Positions 51,065 to 60,399 of a stretch of DNA of 64,000 nucleotides are shown piece by piece; positions within the stretch are counted from its first letter, which is position 1; the number at the start of each line of letters is the position of its first letter. The DNA is from an uncultured Eggerthellaceae bacterium (GTDB taxonomy: Bacteria > Actinomycetota > Coriobacteriia > Coriobacteriales > Eggerthellaceae): the NCBI GenBank assembly GCA_937892845.1, contig CALBGP010000001.1:124001-188000 (forward strand). The letters run 5' to 3'. Below the pieces are notes generated by a model, which saw only the letters and a list, made by a program, of their open reading frames with translations, ran no database searches and was not told where the DNA came from. The translations under genes and the position numbers were made by a program.

Positions 51065-54000
51065 GACCGACCAAGCTCACCATCAGCGCTTTCGGCCCCT
51101 ATGCGGGCCTTGAGACAATCGACCTTGAACAGCTTGGCAAGTCCGGCATCTACTTGATCTGCGGCAGCACCGGAGCGGGAAAAACGACCGTTTTCGACGC
51201 AATCTCATTCGCACTGTTCGGAGAGGCTTCAGGCGCATTCCGTGAACCCAAAGGGCTTCGCAGCGATTTCGCCGACCCCGCAACCGAGACATTCGTCGAA
51301 TTGCATTTTGAATATCGCGGCGAGCAATACCGCATACACAGAAGCCCTCAGTACGAACGCCCGAAGCAAAGGGGCGAAGGCACCACAATCAACGTCGCTT
51401 CAGTTGAATTCGAACGTCCGGGAAAACCCGTCCTCACAAAATCAGGGGATGTCCGCAAGGCCATTGAGGAACTGATCGGCATCAACCAGAAGCAGTTCTC
51501 CCAGATTGCGATGATTGCCCAAGGAGAGTTCAGGAAATTGCTCAATGCCTCCACGGCAGACAGGTCATCCATCTTCAGGAGGCTCTTCGACACTTTATGC
51601 TACGAACGGTTCCAAAACGATCTCGAGGAGCAGCGGAAAGCGCTGAAAGCAGATTACCTCAAAGTCAAGCAAGAAACGGAGCTGATTGCCGCAGGCGCTC
51701 AGCTCACCGACACCGTTCTTGCTCATGAAATCGCGCAGCACATAGAAAAGGGCACTCTTACGATCTCTTTCTTGGAAAATGCGCTCGAATCGCAATCCGA
51801 ACATGACTCTCGTGATGCGAATCTGGCGGATGAGAAATTCAACAATGCCCAAAGAGCCGCAGATCTTTCCGCACAGCAAGAGGAAGCGGCGCATGCGATA
51901 GTCGCAGCAAAGAAGGCCTCACTCGAAACCGAAGCCGAAATCGCAAAGCTCAATGCAAGACGAGCCGAACTGCTTGCACAATTCGAAGCCGCGCAATCCC
52001 ATATGCCTGAAGCGGAAACAGCAAAGGAGCGCATCGCGACCATTCGCTCTAAGCAAAACTCCTATCAGCGCATCGATGAAACGCGAACTGCGGCAGAGCG
52101 CGCCAAAGCCCGAACGCGTTCGCTTGACGTCGCAATTCAAAAACTGAGCGAGCAAATCAGCTCATTGGAATCGCATCGCGCAACCATCGTAGGGAGAATG
52201 AAGGAAAACGAATCGTCCCCAGCCGAATGGGAGCGTTTGAAAGCCGATGAGCAGGCCATTCGATCCGAAGCCAATCGCGCCAAGGAACGCCTTGAGACCT
52301 GGAAGAGAATAGACCAGGCCCAAAGTCAGCTTGACGCGGCACGGAAACTAAAAGAATCCGTCGAGACATTGCTGGAACACAAGCAGAATGAGCATGAGGA
52401 GCTCTGTCGACGCATCGACGCTCTATCCGATATCGTGCAATCGCTATCCGATGCGCCCATGAGGGTCGACCAAGCCAACAAAGAAATCGATTCAGCGACA
52501 AAAGCGCTGACCCTCGCGAAGCGCGATCAAAACCTCATCGAGCAAAAGCAAGTCGAGACTGCAGCTTCTGCGAAAGCCTGTGAGGAATCGGCTTCATTCT
52601 ATGCGGAAGTGTCGAACGAAGCCAACACCGCCCATGAAGCCTGGAGCCAGGCAAACAAACTCTTTCTCAGCGGGCAAGCAGGAATCCTTGCGAAAAGCCT
52701 CAAACCAGGTGCCCCATGCCCGGTCTGCGGCTCAACGCAACATCCCCATCCAGCAATTTTCGAGCAGGGAACTCCGTCCGAATCAGAACTAGACCGGTTA
52801 AAGGCCATAGCAGAAGCATGGATGGAGAAAGAACAGGAAGCCGCAGCGGCTGCAAGGGCCGCAAGGGCAACCCGCGAAGCAAACGAAAACGCGCTGCTCA
52901 CCCTGAAACACGAAATCGGAAGCCCGAAAGAAATCGAAGCGCGCAAAGCCCTTTGCACGGATGCCCTTGAGAAAGCGAGATCCGACAAAAACGCCGCAGA
53001 GCAGCTCCTTTCAAAACTCCATGAAGCATCAGAACAGTTACAGCACGCCAACACGGACAAGGCCTCATCCTCCATTGAATTGGAGAAAGCCAAACAGCGC
53101 CAAGAAGCGGCCAAGGCACAATTTCACGCGTCATCCTCGCGCCTTGAAACCCTCAAGGAACATGCGCCCGAATCCCTCCGTTCCGAAGATGAGCAAGAAC
53201 TCCACTCACTTGATGAGAAAATCAAAAAAGCCGCATCGGCCAGAACCGACGCAGAAAGAAGAATGCAGGAACTCAAGCGTGATACAGAAGAGGCCACCCG
53301 GATAGAAACGGAGATCGCAAAGCTTACAGATAAAATGAACGCCGAAAAAATCGAAGCGGACCAACAACGCCTTGAAGCAATTCGCCTCGAATCGGCTTTC
53401 GATGAAATCGCAAAAACCCTACCCTATCCGACATGGGATATGGCTCATGAAGAATGCCGAACTTTGGAACAAGCAGCCGATAGCATCATTGCGGCAATCG
53501 AGAAAGGAAAGGCCGCACTTGATCGCAACGCGAAATCCATCGATGAATTGACAGGCAAGCTGGAAACCCTGAAGCAACAATCTTCCCCCTGGACGGAGCA
53601 TCTGCTGCAAGACATTCAAGAAGAGCGACGCAACGCCCAGGCGATCCGAACGGAATGCGCACAGCAGCGCGACGAAGCCGTCAGCAGAAAGAAGGCGAAT
53701 GAAGCATCGAGAGCGTCTCTTGCACGCGCAAGAGACGCGCATGCACGGATTGACGAACAATACGGGGAACTTGCTGTCCTCGCCGACGTCGCCAACGGCA
53801 AGGTATCCGGCAAGCAGAGAATCTCTTTTGAAACATTCATACAAGGCATGTACTTCGACAATGTCATACAAGCGGCCAACCAGCGTCTTTCAATCATCTC
53901 CAACGGACGCTACGAACTCATGCGCAGACAGGAATCCGCATCACTCAAAGGTCAATCAGGGCTTGATCTGGAAGTTTTCGACAACTACACAGGTAAAAGC

Positions 54001-54306
54001 AGAGACGCCTCCACGCTTTCCGGAGGAGAGGCGTTCGAAGCATCCCTGTCACTGGCCCTGGGGCTTTCAGATGTGATTCAGGCGCAATCAGGGGGCATCC
54101 AGCTTGATACCATGTTTATCGATGAAGGATTTGGCTCACTGGATCAGGATGCCCTCAATAGAGCGGTCAAAATGCTCGCATCGCTGACAGGAGGTGGAAA
54201 GCTGATAGGAATCATCAGCCACGTGGAAGAGCTGAAGGCAAACATAGACAAGAAAATCATCATCACGCAAACCCAGCGAGGATCAAAAGCAACCATCGAG
54301 GTTTGA
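51061..54306 (+). CDS. sbcC: exonuclease subunit SbcC (Rad50-like ATPase)
   Basis: A 1081-residue SMC-like ATPase. The Walker A motif GSTGAGKTTVFDAI is at about residue 36. Long Ala/Glu/Lys/Arg coiled coils fill residues 190-530 and 570-900, with a zinc hook PCPVCGSTQHPHP near 550. The ABC signature STLSGGEAFEASLSLALGLS and Walker B LDTMFIDEGFGSLD close the head. Translation is coupled to sbcD. Confidence 0.95.
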   Translation: MRPTKLTISAFGPYAGLETIDLEQLGKSGIYLICGSTGAGKTTVFDAISFALFGEASGAFREPKGLRSDFADPATETFVELHFEYRGEQYRIHRSPQYERPKQRGEGTTINVASVEFERPGKPVLTKSGDVRKAIEELIGINQKQFSQIAMIAQGEFRKLLNASTADRSSIFRRLFDTLCYERFQNDLEEQRKALKADYLKVKQETELIAAGAQLTDTVLAHEIAQHIEKGTLTISFLENALESQSEHDSRDANLADEKFNNAQRAADLSAQQEEAAHAIVAAKKASLETEAEIAKLNARRAELLAQFEAAQSHMPEAETAKERIATIRSKQNSYQRIDETRTAAERAKARTRSLDVAIQKLSEQISSLESHRATIVGRMKENESSPAEWERLKADEQAIRSEANRAKERLETWKRIDQAQSQLDAARKLKESVETLLEHKQNEHEELCRRIDALSDIVQSLSDAPMRVDQANKEIDSATKALTLAKRDQNLIEQKQVETAASAKACEESASFYAEVSNEANTAHEAWSQANKLFLSGQAGILAKSLKPGAPCPVCGSTQHPHPAIFEQGTPSESELDRLKAIAEAWMEKEQEAAAAARAARATREANENALLTLKHEIGSPKEIEARKALCTDALEKARSDKNAAEQLLSKLHEASEQLQHANTDKASSSIELEKAKQRQEAAKAQFHASSSRLETLKEHAPESLRSEDEQELHSLDEKIKKAASARTDAERRMQELKRDTEEATRIETEIAKLTDKMNAEKIEADQQRLEAIRLESAFDEIAKTLPYPTWDMAHEECRTLEQAADSIIAAIEKGKAALDRNAKSIDELTGKLETLKQQSSPWTEHLLQDIQEERRNAQAIRTECAQQRDEAVSRKKANEASRASLARARDAHARIDEQYGELAVLADVANGKVSGKQRISFETFIQGMYFDNVIQAANQRLSIISNGRYELMRRQESASLKGQSGLDLEVFDNYTGKSRDASTLSGGEAFEASLSLALGLSDVIQAQSGGIQLDTMFIDEGFGSLDQDALNRAVKMLASLTGGGKLIGIISHVEELKANIDKKIIITQTQRGSKATIEV

Positions 54307-54341
54307 TGCGCGAGAATTGCATTGTCATCACATACGAAAAA

Positions 54342-54381
54342 GAACATGCTGGTTCGCACAATATTGCAAACCAGCATGTTC
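54342..54381. terminator. hairpin terminator between sbcC and era
   Basis: GAACATGCTGGTT (54342-54354) pairs with AACCAGCATGTTC (54369-54381), with extra GCA/TGC pairs inside. On minus it is followed by TTTTTC, so it ends era; on plus it may also stop sbcC. Confidence 0.8.
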
Positions 54382-54420
54382 ATCTGAGTTTGATTCGGAA
54401 TATCGGCAATCAGGCTGCAA

Positions 54421-55344
54421 TCAACTGCCCTCTCCGTAGCCGAACCGCCTGATCTGATTTAAGTCACGACGCCAATTCTTGCGTACCTTGACTTTCATCT
54501 CGAGAAACACACGACAGCCAAGCAATTGCTCAAGATCGGCTCGCGCTTCGATTCCTACCTGTTTGATGGCGGAGCCGCCTTTACCGATGATGATGCCCTT
54601 CTGGCTATCGCGCTCCACATAGATCATAGCGTAAATCCTATAGAGATCCTTCTTACGGTCATACTCGATATCCTCTGCAACAACTCCGATCGCATGAGGA
54701 ACCTCATCGTTGTAGAACCTGAGAATCTTCTCGCGAATAAACTCCGCAACAATCACCTCGAACGGCTGGTCGGTATCCATATCCGCAGGAAACCACTTGG
54801 GACCCTCGGGCAAACCCATTGCAACGGCATCGATGAAGCCATCGACATTGAGACCGGTCTCGGCGGACAGAACAACCTCATCATCCCACTTGCCAAGCTT
54901 GCGTGCAGCTCGAAGCTGCTCTTCGACCATTGCCGAATCAACCAAATCAGCCTTGGAAAGAACAAGGATTTTTCGCGGCACCTTCGCCTGGCGAACCTGA
55001 GCCGCAACCCACTCATCACCACGGCCAATCGGCTGACTCAAGTCAATGAGAAAAGCGACGACATCGACGTCCTCAAGGGCCTTGATGGCACTTATGTTCA
55101 ACTCTTCCCCAAGGGCGTCGTGCGGCTTATGGATTCCGGGAGTATCGACCATGATCATCTGGAAGTCATCCTTGGTAACGATAGCCCTAAAACGATGCCG
55201 CGTGGTCTGGGCGGTGGAGCTCGTAATGGCGACTTTATGGCCGATAACGGCATTGATGAGGGTAGACTTCCCTGCATTGGGTCTGCCCACCAACGTAACA
55301 AAACCGCTCCTAAACGGCCTGTTCCCAGAAATATCGGCAACCAT
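54421..55344 (-). CDS. era: GTPase Era
   Basis: A 307-residue GTPase for 16S rRNA maturation. G domain: LVGRPNAGKSTLINAVIGHK, DTPGIHKPHDALGE; the G4 motif reads SKAD rather than the usual NKxD. The C-terminal KH domain has KGIIIGKGGSAIKQVGIEAR and WRRDLNQIRRFGYG. Start is uncertain: ATG 55342-55344 is 12 bases past GGAG, and TTG 55351-55353 is three bases past it. It lies directly after phoH. Confidence 0.94.
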   Translation of the reverse strand: MVADISGNRPFRSGFVTLVGRPNAGKSTLINAVIGHKVAITSSTAQTTRHRFRAIVTKDDFQMIMVDTPGIHKPHDALGEELNISAIKALEDVDVVAFLIDLSQPIGRGDEWVAAQVRQAKVPRKILVLSKADLVDSAMVEEQLRAARKLGKWDDEVVLSAETGLNVDGFIDAVAMGLPEGPKWFPADMDTDQPFEVIVAEFIREKILRFYNDEVPHAIGVVAEDIEYDRKKDLYRIYAMIYVERDSQKGIIIGKGGSAIKQVGIEARADLEQLLGCRVFLEMKVKVRKNWRRDLNQIRRFGYGEGS

Positions 55345-55414
55345 TATGCGCAATCACTCCAATCAACTCAATCGTGCAGCGCAACGATGCACGGGCTTTC
55401 AATTCAAAAGCATA

Positions 55415-56374
55415 TCATCCTTTGACGGCTTCGGCTTTCTCGTACGCCTCAACAATCCGCGCGACAAGCGAATGTCGAACCACATCACGACTGGACAGCT
55501 CGCAAAACGCAATATCATCCAAGCCCTCAAGAACCGGCCGAACCGATTTCAGACCGGAAACACCCCGAGGGAGATCAAGCTGGGTCACATCGCCCGTAAC
55601 AACCATCTTGGAACCGAAGCCCAGACGCGTGAGAAACATCTTCATTTGGTCCGGTGTGGTATTTTGGGCTTCATCCAGAATGACGAAGCTGTCATTGAGG
55701 GTTCGGCCCCTCATGTAGGCAAGCGGTGCAATCTCCACAACACCCGTCTCGACAAGATGGGCAGCTCTCTCTGAGTCGACCATATCGAAAAGGGCATCAT
55801 GCAAGGGCCTGATGTAGGGATCGACTTTTTCCGCGAGAGTACCCGGCAGATAGCCCAAGCTCTCCCCCGCCTCAACCACAGGCCGGGTAAGGATTATCCT
55901 TTCAACTTCCTTGCGCTTCAGCGCAGCCACAGCCATAGCCATCGCGAGATACGTCTTGCCGGTGCCAGCAGGACCTATTCCGAATGTGATGGTGTGTTTG
56001 CGAATGCTATCGGCATAGCGCTTCTGCCCCAGGGTTTTGGGGCGAATGGACCGACCGCGATAGGTTAGAAGAATATCATCGCGCAACGCACCGGGAGCGT
56101 ATTGCCCCTCGCGGACGAAATCAACTGCACGATGGACATGATCGACCGTAAGCGTTGCACCGGATTCAAGCGATTTGATGAGATCGACGAAAACCGATGC
56201 TATGGACGAAACTTCGGCGGGATCGCCGGAAATGGAAATGCGGTTACCCCTGATGGTGATGCGCGCAGAGAACGAATCCTGGATGACACGCAGAACGTCA
56301 TCGGATACGCCGCACAGCGACGGCATATCAACCGTGTCGGGAACCGTGATGATGGTATCAGTCATGTTGCTCAT
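55415..56374 (-). CDS. phoH: PhoH-family ATPase (YbeZ type), probably leaderless
   Basis: A 319-residue P-loop protein. After an N-terminal KH-like domain, GIGPAGTGKTYLAMAMAV (Walker A), RPVVEAGESLGYLPGTLAEK, SFVILDEAQNTTPDQMKMFL (Walker B) and TGDVTQLDLP are present. YbeZ proteins act with YbeY and Era in rRNA processing. No ribosome site precedes the ATG at 56372-56374; instead an extended -10 ends six bases upstream, so the start codon is likely the first transcribed codon. Confidence 0.93.
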   Translation of the reverse strand: MSNMTDTIITVPDTVDMPSLCGVSDDVLRVIQDSFSARITIRGNRISISGDPAEVSSIASVFVDLIKSLESGATLTVDHVHRAVDFVREGQYAPGALRDDILLTYRGRSIRPKTLGQKRYADSIRKHTITFGIGPAGTGKTYLAMAMAVAALKRKEVERIILTRPVVEAGESLGYLPGTLAEKVDPYIRPLHDALFDMVDSERAAHLVETGVVEIAPLAYMRGRTLNDSFVILDEAQNTTPDQMKMFLTRLGFGSKMVVTGDVTQLDLPRGVSGLKSVRPVLEGLDDIAFCELSSRDVVRHSLVARIVEAYEKAEAVKG

Positions 56375-56380
56375 GGGCGC

Positions 56381-56389
56381 ATTATAACA
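56381..56389 (-). promoter_or_regulatory. extended -10 promoter of phoH, six bases from the start codon
   Basis: Minus strand TG-T-TATAAT, then GCGCCC, then ATG. The usual six-to-seven-base distance from -10 to start site puts transcription at the A of the ATG. No -35 is recognisable. Confidence 0.7.
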
Positions 56390-56442
56390 GAGGACATCAT
56401 ATGCATCCGCTCGGCGCAATCCTCCATACACGCTGCAAAGGA

Positions 56443-56472
56443 AAACGGACCCGGGAAACCCCAGGTCCGTTT
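56443..56472 (-). terminator. intrinsic terminator of the hydrogenase operon
   Basis: AAACGGACC (56443-56451) pairs with GGTCCGTTT (56464-56472), with GGG/CCC inside, followed on minus by TTTTCC. It lies 20 bp past the cytochrome b stop. Confidence 0.82.
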
Positions 56473-56493
56473 CAATCAGGGCTTACGGGAAGA

Positions 56494-57198
56494 CTACGCG
56501 TGGCTCTTCTCGTCGTGGCCCATATGGTCCTCACCGACAATGGTGTGCTTCTGAGGATCATAGACCATGCCGCCATGCTCCTTGCCGAAGAACATGAGGT
56601 TGGTCAAAGCCAGACCCTCGATGTTGGCCAGATAGGCATGCAGCAGGGTGAAGCAAATGAACAGATACATCATGAAGTAATGCACGATGCGCATGCTCAT
56701 AGCTCCGCCGAACAGATTGACCGCATCTGCAAAGAACGGCAGATTGGCAGTCGGGCTCCACAGGCACAGGCCGGTGAAGAACATGAACAGCAGCAGCGGT
56801 GCGACGGCCAGGTAGCTAAGCTTCTGAGGAACACCGAGCTTTGCGCTCAACGGATGGGTCTTACGCAGGAACAGATAGTACTTGATCCATTCGATGAGTT
56901 GATGCTTGTTGTCAGACTGGGGCAGCCAGCCCTTCACGTCCAGATCCATCTCGCGAGAGCCGCCGTACGGAGAGCTCTTGACGAAGAAGGCCAGGATGAC
57001 ACGGACAACAGCATTGATGGCAATCACGAAGCCCAAGAAGATATGGACGCCACGGGCGATTCCCATGAATTCCGGCCAGAACGGGAAGTGAATGCAGAAA
57101 CCGGTCACGATCAAGAGAATCATGGAAATGAGGTTGACCCAGTGGGTGATACGGAACGGCAGCGGATGGGCCTCACGGTAATGTGCGAGATGCGCCAT
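56494..57198 (-). CDS. hyaC: hydrogenase cytochrome b subunit
   Basis: A 234-residue membrane protein with four long helices (about residues 15-38, 52-74, 125-150, 168-192). Haem-binding His residues are in HPLPFRITHWVNLIS, ARGVHIFLGF, and MRIVHYFMMYLFICFTLLHA. It matches HyaC-type cytochrome b that carries electrons from a periplasmic [NiFe] hydrogenase to quinone. Its start is adjacent to the large-subunit stop. Confidence 0.92.
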   Translation of the reverse strand: MAHLAHYREAHPLPFRITHWVNLISMILLIVTGFCIHFPFWPEFMGIARGVHIFLGFVIAINAVVRVILAFFVKSSPYGGSREMDLDVKGWLPQSDNKHQLIEWIKYYLFLRKTHPLSAKLGVPQKLSYLAVAPLLLFMFFTGLCLWSPTANLPFFADAVNLFGGAMSMRIVHYFMMYLFICFTLLHAYLANIEGLALTNLMFFGKEHGGMVYDPQKHTIVGEDHMGHDEKSHA

Positions 57199-58881
57199 TT
57201 ACTTCACCCCCCAAGGGCTGGTAACGGTTTCGAACTTCTTGCCCGTCTTGGGTTCAACAACATGAACAGCGCAAGCAGTGCAAGGATCGAAGCTGTGGAT
57301 GGTACGGAGCGCGTTGATGGGCTTCTCCACATCGGCAACGGGGCAGCCGATGAGGGCCTGCTCCATGGGGCCATGCACGCCATCGGGATCCATGGGGGCA
57401 AGGTTCCACGTAGAAGGAATGATGATCTGATATTCCTGGATCTTGCCGTCCTTGACCTTTTCGGAATGATAGAGAGCACCGCGCGGAGCCTCCCAGAAAC
57501 CGGTGCCTTCACCGGTAATCTGCTCAGGAGCATTGAAGTACGTGCTGTCACCGCTGTTGAGGGCTTCACACAGCTCCTGGACCCACTCCTGCATGAGGGT
57601 GGCGACATAAACGGTCTCAATCTGGCGAGCACCGGTACGTCCGAGGGTGTTCTGCAGAACGCTGAGATCGCCGGGCTTGGCGCCGAGGGCGACCAGCAAG
57701 TTGTCGATTCCCTTCTTGACGAACTCGTTACCGCGCTGATAGGCAACCATGAGGCGTGCGAAACCGCCGGTCTCAAGGGGCTTGCCATCATAGCGGGGGC
57801 ACTTGACCCACGTGTAACGATCATCGACATCGTACTCGGTGAAAGCAGGATGCACGCCCTGCTCGAAGGGAGGCAGGTCTGCGTCGCCTTCATACCAGGA
57901 GCGACCGACATACTCGGTGATCTTCGCCTCATCGACATCGAACAGCTTGAAGTTCTCGTCGACGACGCCAGCCTCCAGATAGCGGTTGTTCATGCGTTCG
58001 GTCATAGAGGTCTCGGCCGTGAACGGACGCTCGAAGACACCCCACGCGCCATAGCGGCCGCAGCCCTTGCCGAAGGACAGAGCTTCGGGATAGAAAGCGG
58101 CGACAGCAAGCGTGTCGGGGATCAAGCGGGTGGTGCACCACTCGTAGAGCTCGTCAACGAGACCCTTGAGGTCATCGAGCTTCTCGGCGGTGGGAACGAA
58201 GGCGGTGCCACCGGGAACGATGGTCATGATGTGGGGCATCTTGCCGCCCAGCAGACCGGCAATCTCGGACGCCTTGGCCTGCATCTGCAGCGCCTCCAGG
58301 TAATGAGCGGTCAGGATGAGGTTGGCTTCCGGAGTGAGCTTGTACTCATTGGTGCCGTTCTTGTAGGCCTCCTCGGTGGGGAACCAGTTGCCGCTGAAGA
58401 TGGAGAGCTGGCCGTTTTGTGCGAACTTGGTCAGTCGCTCCGCAAGCGTTTGGTAATCAGCCGTGGGGGTGCCCAATTCCTGAGCAAGGTTGTAGCATTC
58501 GGCAACGTCTGCCTTCAGAGCATTCAGCGGATCAACGTAATCAAGCGCGGCAAGGTTGTAGAACCACAGAATATGGCTGTGGAGGAACTGCGCGCCCTCG
58601 ATGAGGTTGCGGATGATGCGGGCATTGTTGGGAATGGTGATGCCGTAAGCGTTTTCAGCTGCAATCGAAGAGGCATGCTGATGGGAAACCGGGCACACAC
58701 CGCAGATACGCTGCACGATATGAGCTGCATCCTCGGGAGTGCGGTCCTGGACCACGAGCTCCATACCGCGGAAGCAACCACCGGAAATCCACGCCTTGGT
58801 TACAACACCGTCTTCGACTTCCATCTCAGCGCGGAGATGGCCTTCGATACGGGTGATCGGGTCGATGATGGAACGCGTCAT
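57199..58881 (-). CDS. hyaB: [NiFe] uptake hydrogenase large subunit, group 1
   Basis: A 560-residue catalytic subunit. L1 motif RICGVCPVSH has C60 and C63; L2 motif DPCTACAVH has C534, C537 and H540, followed by a 20-residue tail for protease removal after nickel insertion. N-terminal DPITRIEGHLRAEMEVEDG is typical. It lacks a signal and is co-exported with the Tat-bearing small subunit. Downstream cytochrome b and upstream small subunit form a membrane-bound uptake enzyme. Confidence 0.96.
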   Translation of the reverse strand: MTRSIIDPITRIEGHLRAEMEVEDGVVTKAWISGGCFRGMELVVQDRTPEDAAHIVQRICGVCPVSHQHASSIAAENAYGITIPNNARIIRNLIEGAQFLHSHILWFYNLAALDYVDPLNALKADVAECYNLAQELGTPTADYQTLAERLTKFAQNGQLSIFSGNWFPTEEAYKNGTNEYKLTPEANLILTAHYLEALQMQAKASEIAGLLGGKMPHIMTIVPGGTAFVPTAEKLDDLKGLVDELYEWCTTRLIPDTLAVAAFYPEALSFGKGCGRYGAWGVFERPFTAETSMTERMNNRYLEAGVVDENFKLFDVDEAKITEYVGRSWYEGDADLPPFEQGVHPAFTEYDVDDRYTWVKCPRYDGKPLETGGFARLMVAYQRGNEFVKKGIDNLLVALGAKPGDLSVLQNTLGRTGARQIETVYVATLMQEWVQELCEALNSGDSTYFNAPEQITGEGTGFWEAPRGALYHSEKVKDGKIQEYQIIIPSTWNLAPMDPDGVHGPMEQALIGCPVADVEKPINALRTIHSFDPCTACAVHVVEPKTGKKFETVTSPWGVK

Positions 58882-58884
58882 TGC

Positions 58885-60123
58885 CTATTCGCCTCCCTTC
58901 TTGGAATTCTTGGCAGCGGCCATATCCTCAGCAGAGTACTGACCGATGGACTTGTCAGGATGCTTGGCATCCCAGTTGCGGACCTTCTCGAAGTCAGCGC
59001 CATTGGGCACGCGGCCAGCAGCCTTCATGCCGAAGCCATGGACCACCAGAGCGGCAGCAACGATGCCCGTGATACCCAAAGCAACGGTACCGGGCTGGAA
59101 GACGATGTCGCCCAGACGCAGGTCGCGATGACGCTTGTAGAACGGGGTGTTGGTCTCGACCCAGTTCTGACCCGGGTTCATCGGATTGGCCTCGCAGCAG
59201 CCAACGCACGGAGCGCCGGCTTCGACGCACCAGCTGCGACGGTGGTTGTAGCGGACCACGCCGCAATTCGCCTTCGTCTGAGGACCGCGGCAACCCAGAG
59301 GATAGAGGCAGTAGCCCATGGCCTCTTCGGGGGAACCGAACTGATAGACGAATTCGCCGTTTTCGAAATGACCGCGGCGCTGGCAGTTGTCATGCACGGT
59401 CTGACCGAAAATCTGCTTGGGCTTGTTTTCGCTGGTCAGCTCAGGCATGCGGTTCATCAGAACCACATCGACGAGAACAGAGCACAGCCACTCGGGATTC
59501 GGGGGGCAACCGGGAATGTTGATGACCGGCGTGTCGATGCCCTGCTCCTGAAGGAACTGCTGCACACCGAGAGCCTGGCTGGGGTTGGGATGGGCAGCCA
59601 TCCAACCACCGTTGACGGCGCAGGAACCAAGCGCGACAACCGCATTGGCATGCTCAGCAGCCTCAATCAGATGCTCATGGCCGGGAACGCCTGCAACACG
59701 AATCGCATTGCCATCCCATGCCTTCTGAACAGCACCTTCGTAGACGACCAGGTAGTTGCCCGCGGCGATGGTCTGAGCCTTCGCCTCTTCCATCGAATGG
59801 CCCGCGGCAGCGCTCAAGGTCTCGCTGTAGTTCAGGGAGATCATCTCCAGAACCACGGCAGCCGGGTCGGGAGCATCGATCTGAGCGAAAGCTTCCGTGC
59901 AACCGGTGCAAGACGCGCCCTCCAGCCAGATGACCGGATACAGGTTGCCCTGCGTGGCACCGATGACGGATTCCTCGAGCGCGTGAGCAACACGAGGGGC
60001 AGCCGCCTCGCCAAGTCCGACCATGACGGCAAGCGTGCCACACAGTTTCATGAAGCTACGACGCGAAACTCCCCTCGCCTCGAGCATACCCTGAAACTCT
60101 GAGACAGTAGCCTCATTGTCCAT
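58885..60123 (-). CDS. hyaA: [NiFe] uptake hydrogenase small subunit, Tat-exported
   Basis: A 412-residue small subunit. The twin-arginine motif SRRSFMKLCGTLAVMVG is near residue 20; the mature part begins with VIWLEGASCTGCTEAF (proximal cluster), then ALGSCAVNGGWMAAHP, NIPGCPPNPEWL, and the cluster ligands CLYPLGCRGPQTKANC, CVEAGAPCVGCCEANP. A C-terminal helix (about residues 355-375) anchors it. ATG 60121-60123 follows GGAGG; a 32-codon upstream extension is not used. Confidence 0.96.
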   Translation of the reverse strand: MDNEATVSEFQGMLEARGVSRRSFMKLCGTLAVMVGLGEAAAPRVAHALEESVIGATQGNLYPVIWLEGASCTGCTEAFAQIDAPDPAAVVLEMISLNYSETLSAAAGHSMEEAKAQTIAAGNYLVVYEGAVQKAWDGNAIRVAGVPGHEHLIEAAEHANAVVALGSCAVNGGWMAAHPNPSQALGVQQFLQEQGIDTPVINIPGCPPNPEWLCSVLVDVVLMNRMPELTSENKPKQIFGQTVHDNCQRRGHFENGEFVYQFGSPEEAMGYCLYPLGCRGPQTKANCGVVRYNHRRSWCVEAGAPCVGCCEANPMNPGQNWVETNTPFYKRHRDLRLGDIVFQPGTVALGITGIVAAALVVHGFGMKAAGRVPNGADFEKVRNWDAKHPDKSIGQYSAEDMAAAKNSKKGGE

Positions 60124-60140
60124 ACGTACACCTCCTAAAC

Positions 60141-60167
60141 GGATAATTACTGACTGCTGCATTATCC
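60141..60167. promoter_or_regulatory. inverted repeat just upstream of the uptake hydrogenase
   Basis: GGATAAT (60141-60147) and ATTATCC (60161-60167) are inverted copies 13 bases apart, between 17 and 44 bp before the small-subunit start. The GATAAT arm could be a -10 on minus, so a protein bound here would block the promoter. A leader stem-loop is the alternative. Confidence 0.45.
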
Positions 60168-60296
60168 AACTTTTGTTGACGAAATGGCACCAGATTAATC
60201 CCTTTCCGAAATCATCCAAAATAGCTCGATAAGCGGTTACGAAATGTTACGGTGGATTTCAGTCGTAGCACGATATACCGCTCGCCGGCCGTCATC

Positions 60297-60323
60297 GGCC
60301 CCGTCAGACCAGCTGATGGGGCC
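60297..60323. repeat. hairpin between rubrerythrin and the hydrogenase region
   Basis: GGCCCCGTCAG (60297-60307) pairs with CTGATGGGGCC (60313-60323) with one G-U pair and a five-base loop. Together with the neighbouring terminator it forms a tandem hairpin pair in the 276-bp gap. Confidence 0.5.
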
Positions 60324-60333
60324 ATATGCAAAA

Positions 60334-60359
60334 AATCGGAGGGGAAAGCCCCTCCGATT
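60334..60359 (-). terminator. intrinsic terminator of rubrerythrin
   Basis: A perfect 11-bp stem AATCGGAGGGG/CCCCTCCGATT with a four-base loop, followed on minus by TTTT. It lies about 40 bp after the rubrerythrin stop. Confidence 0.9.
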
Positions 60360-60399
60360 CATCCCCGCATGGGGTTTATTGCAAAATATGAAAACGCAA

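Noticed and set aside
56401..60102. 1233-codon open frame on plus across three hydrogenase genes
   Set aside because: It is antisense to three well-identified genes and crosses their boundaries; no ribosome site or domain.
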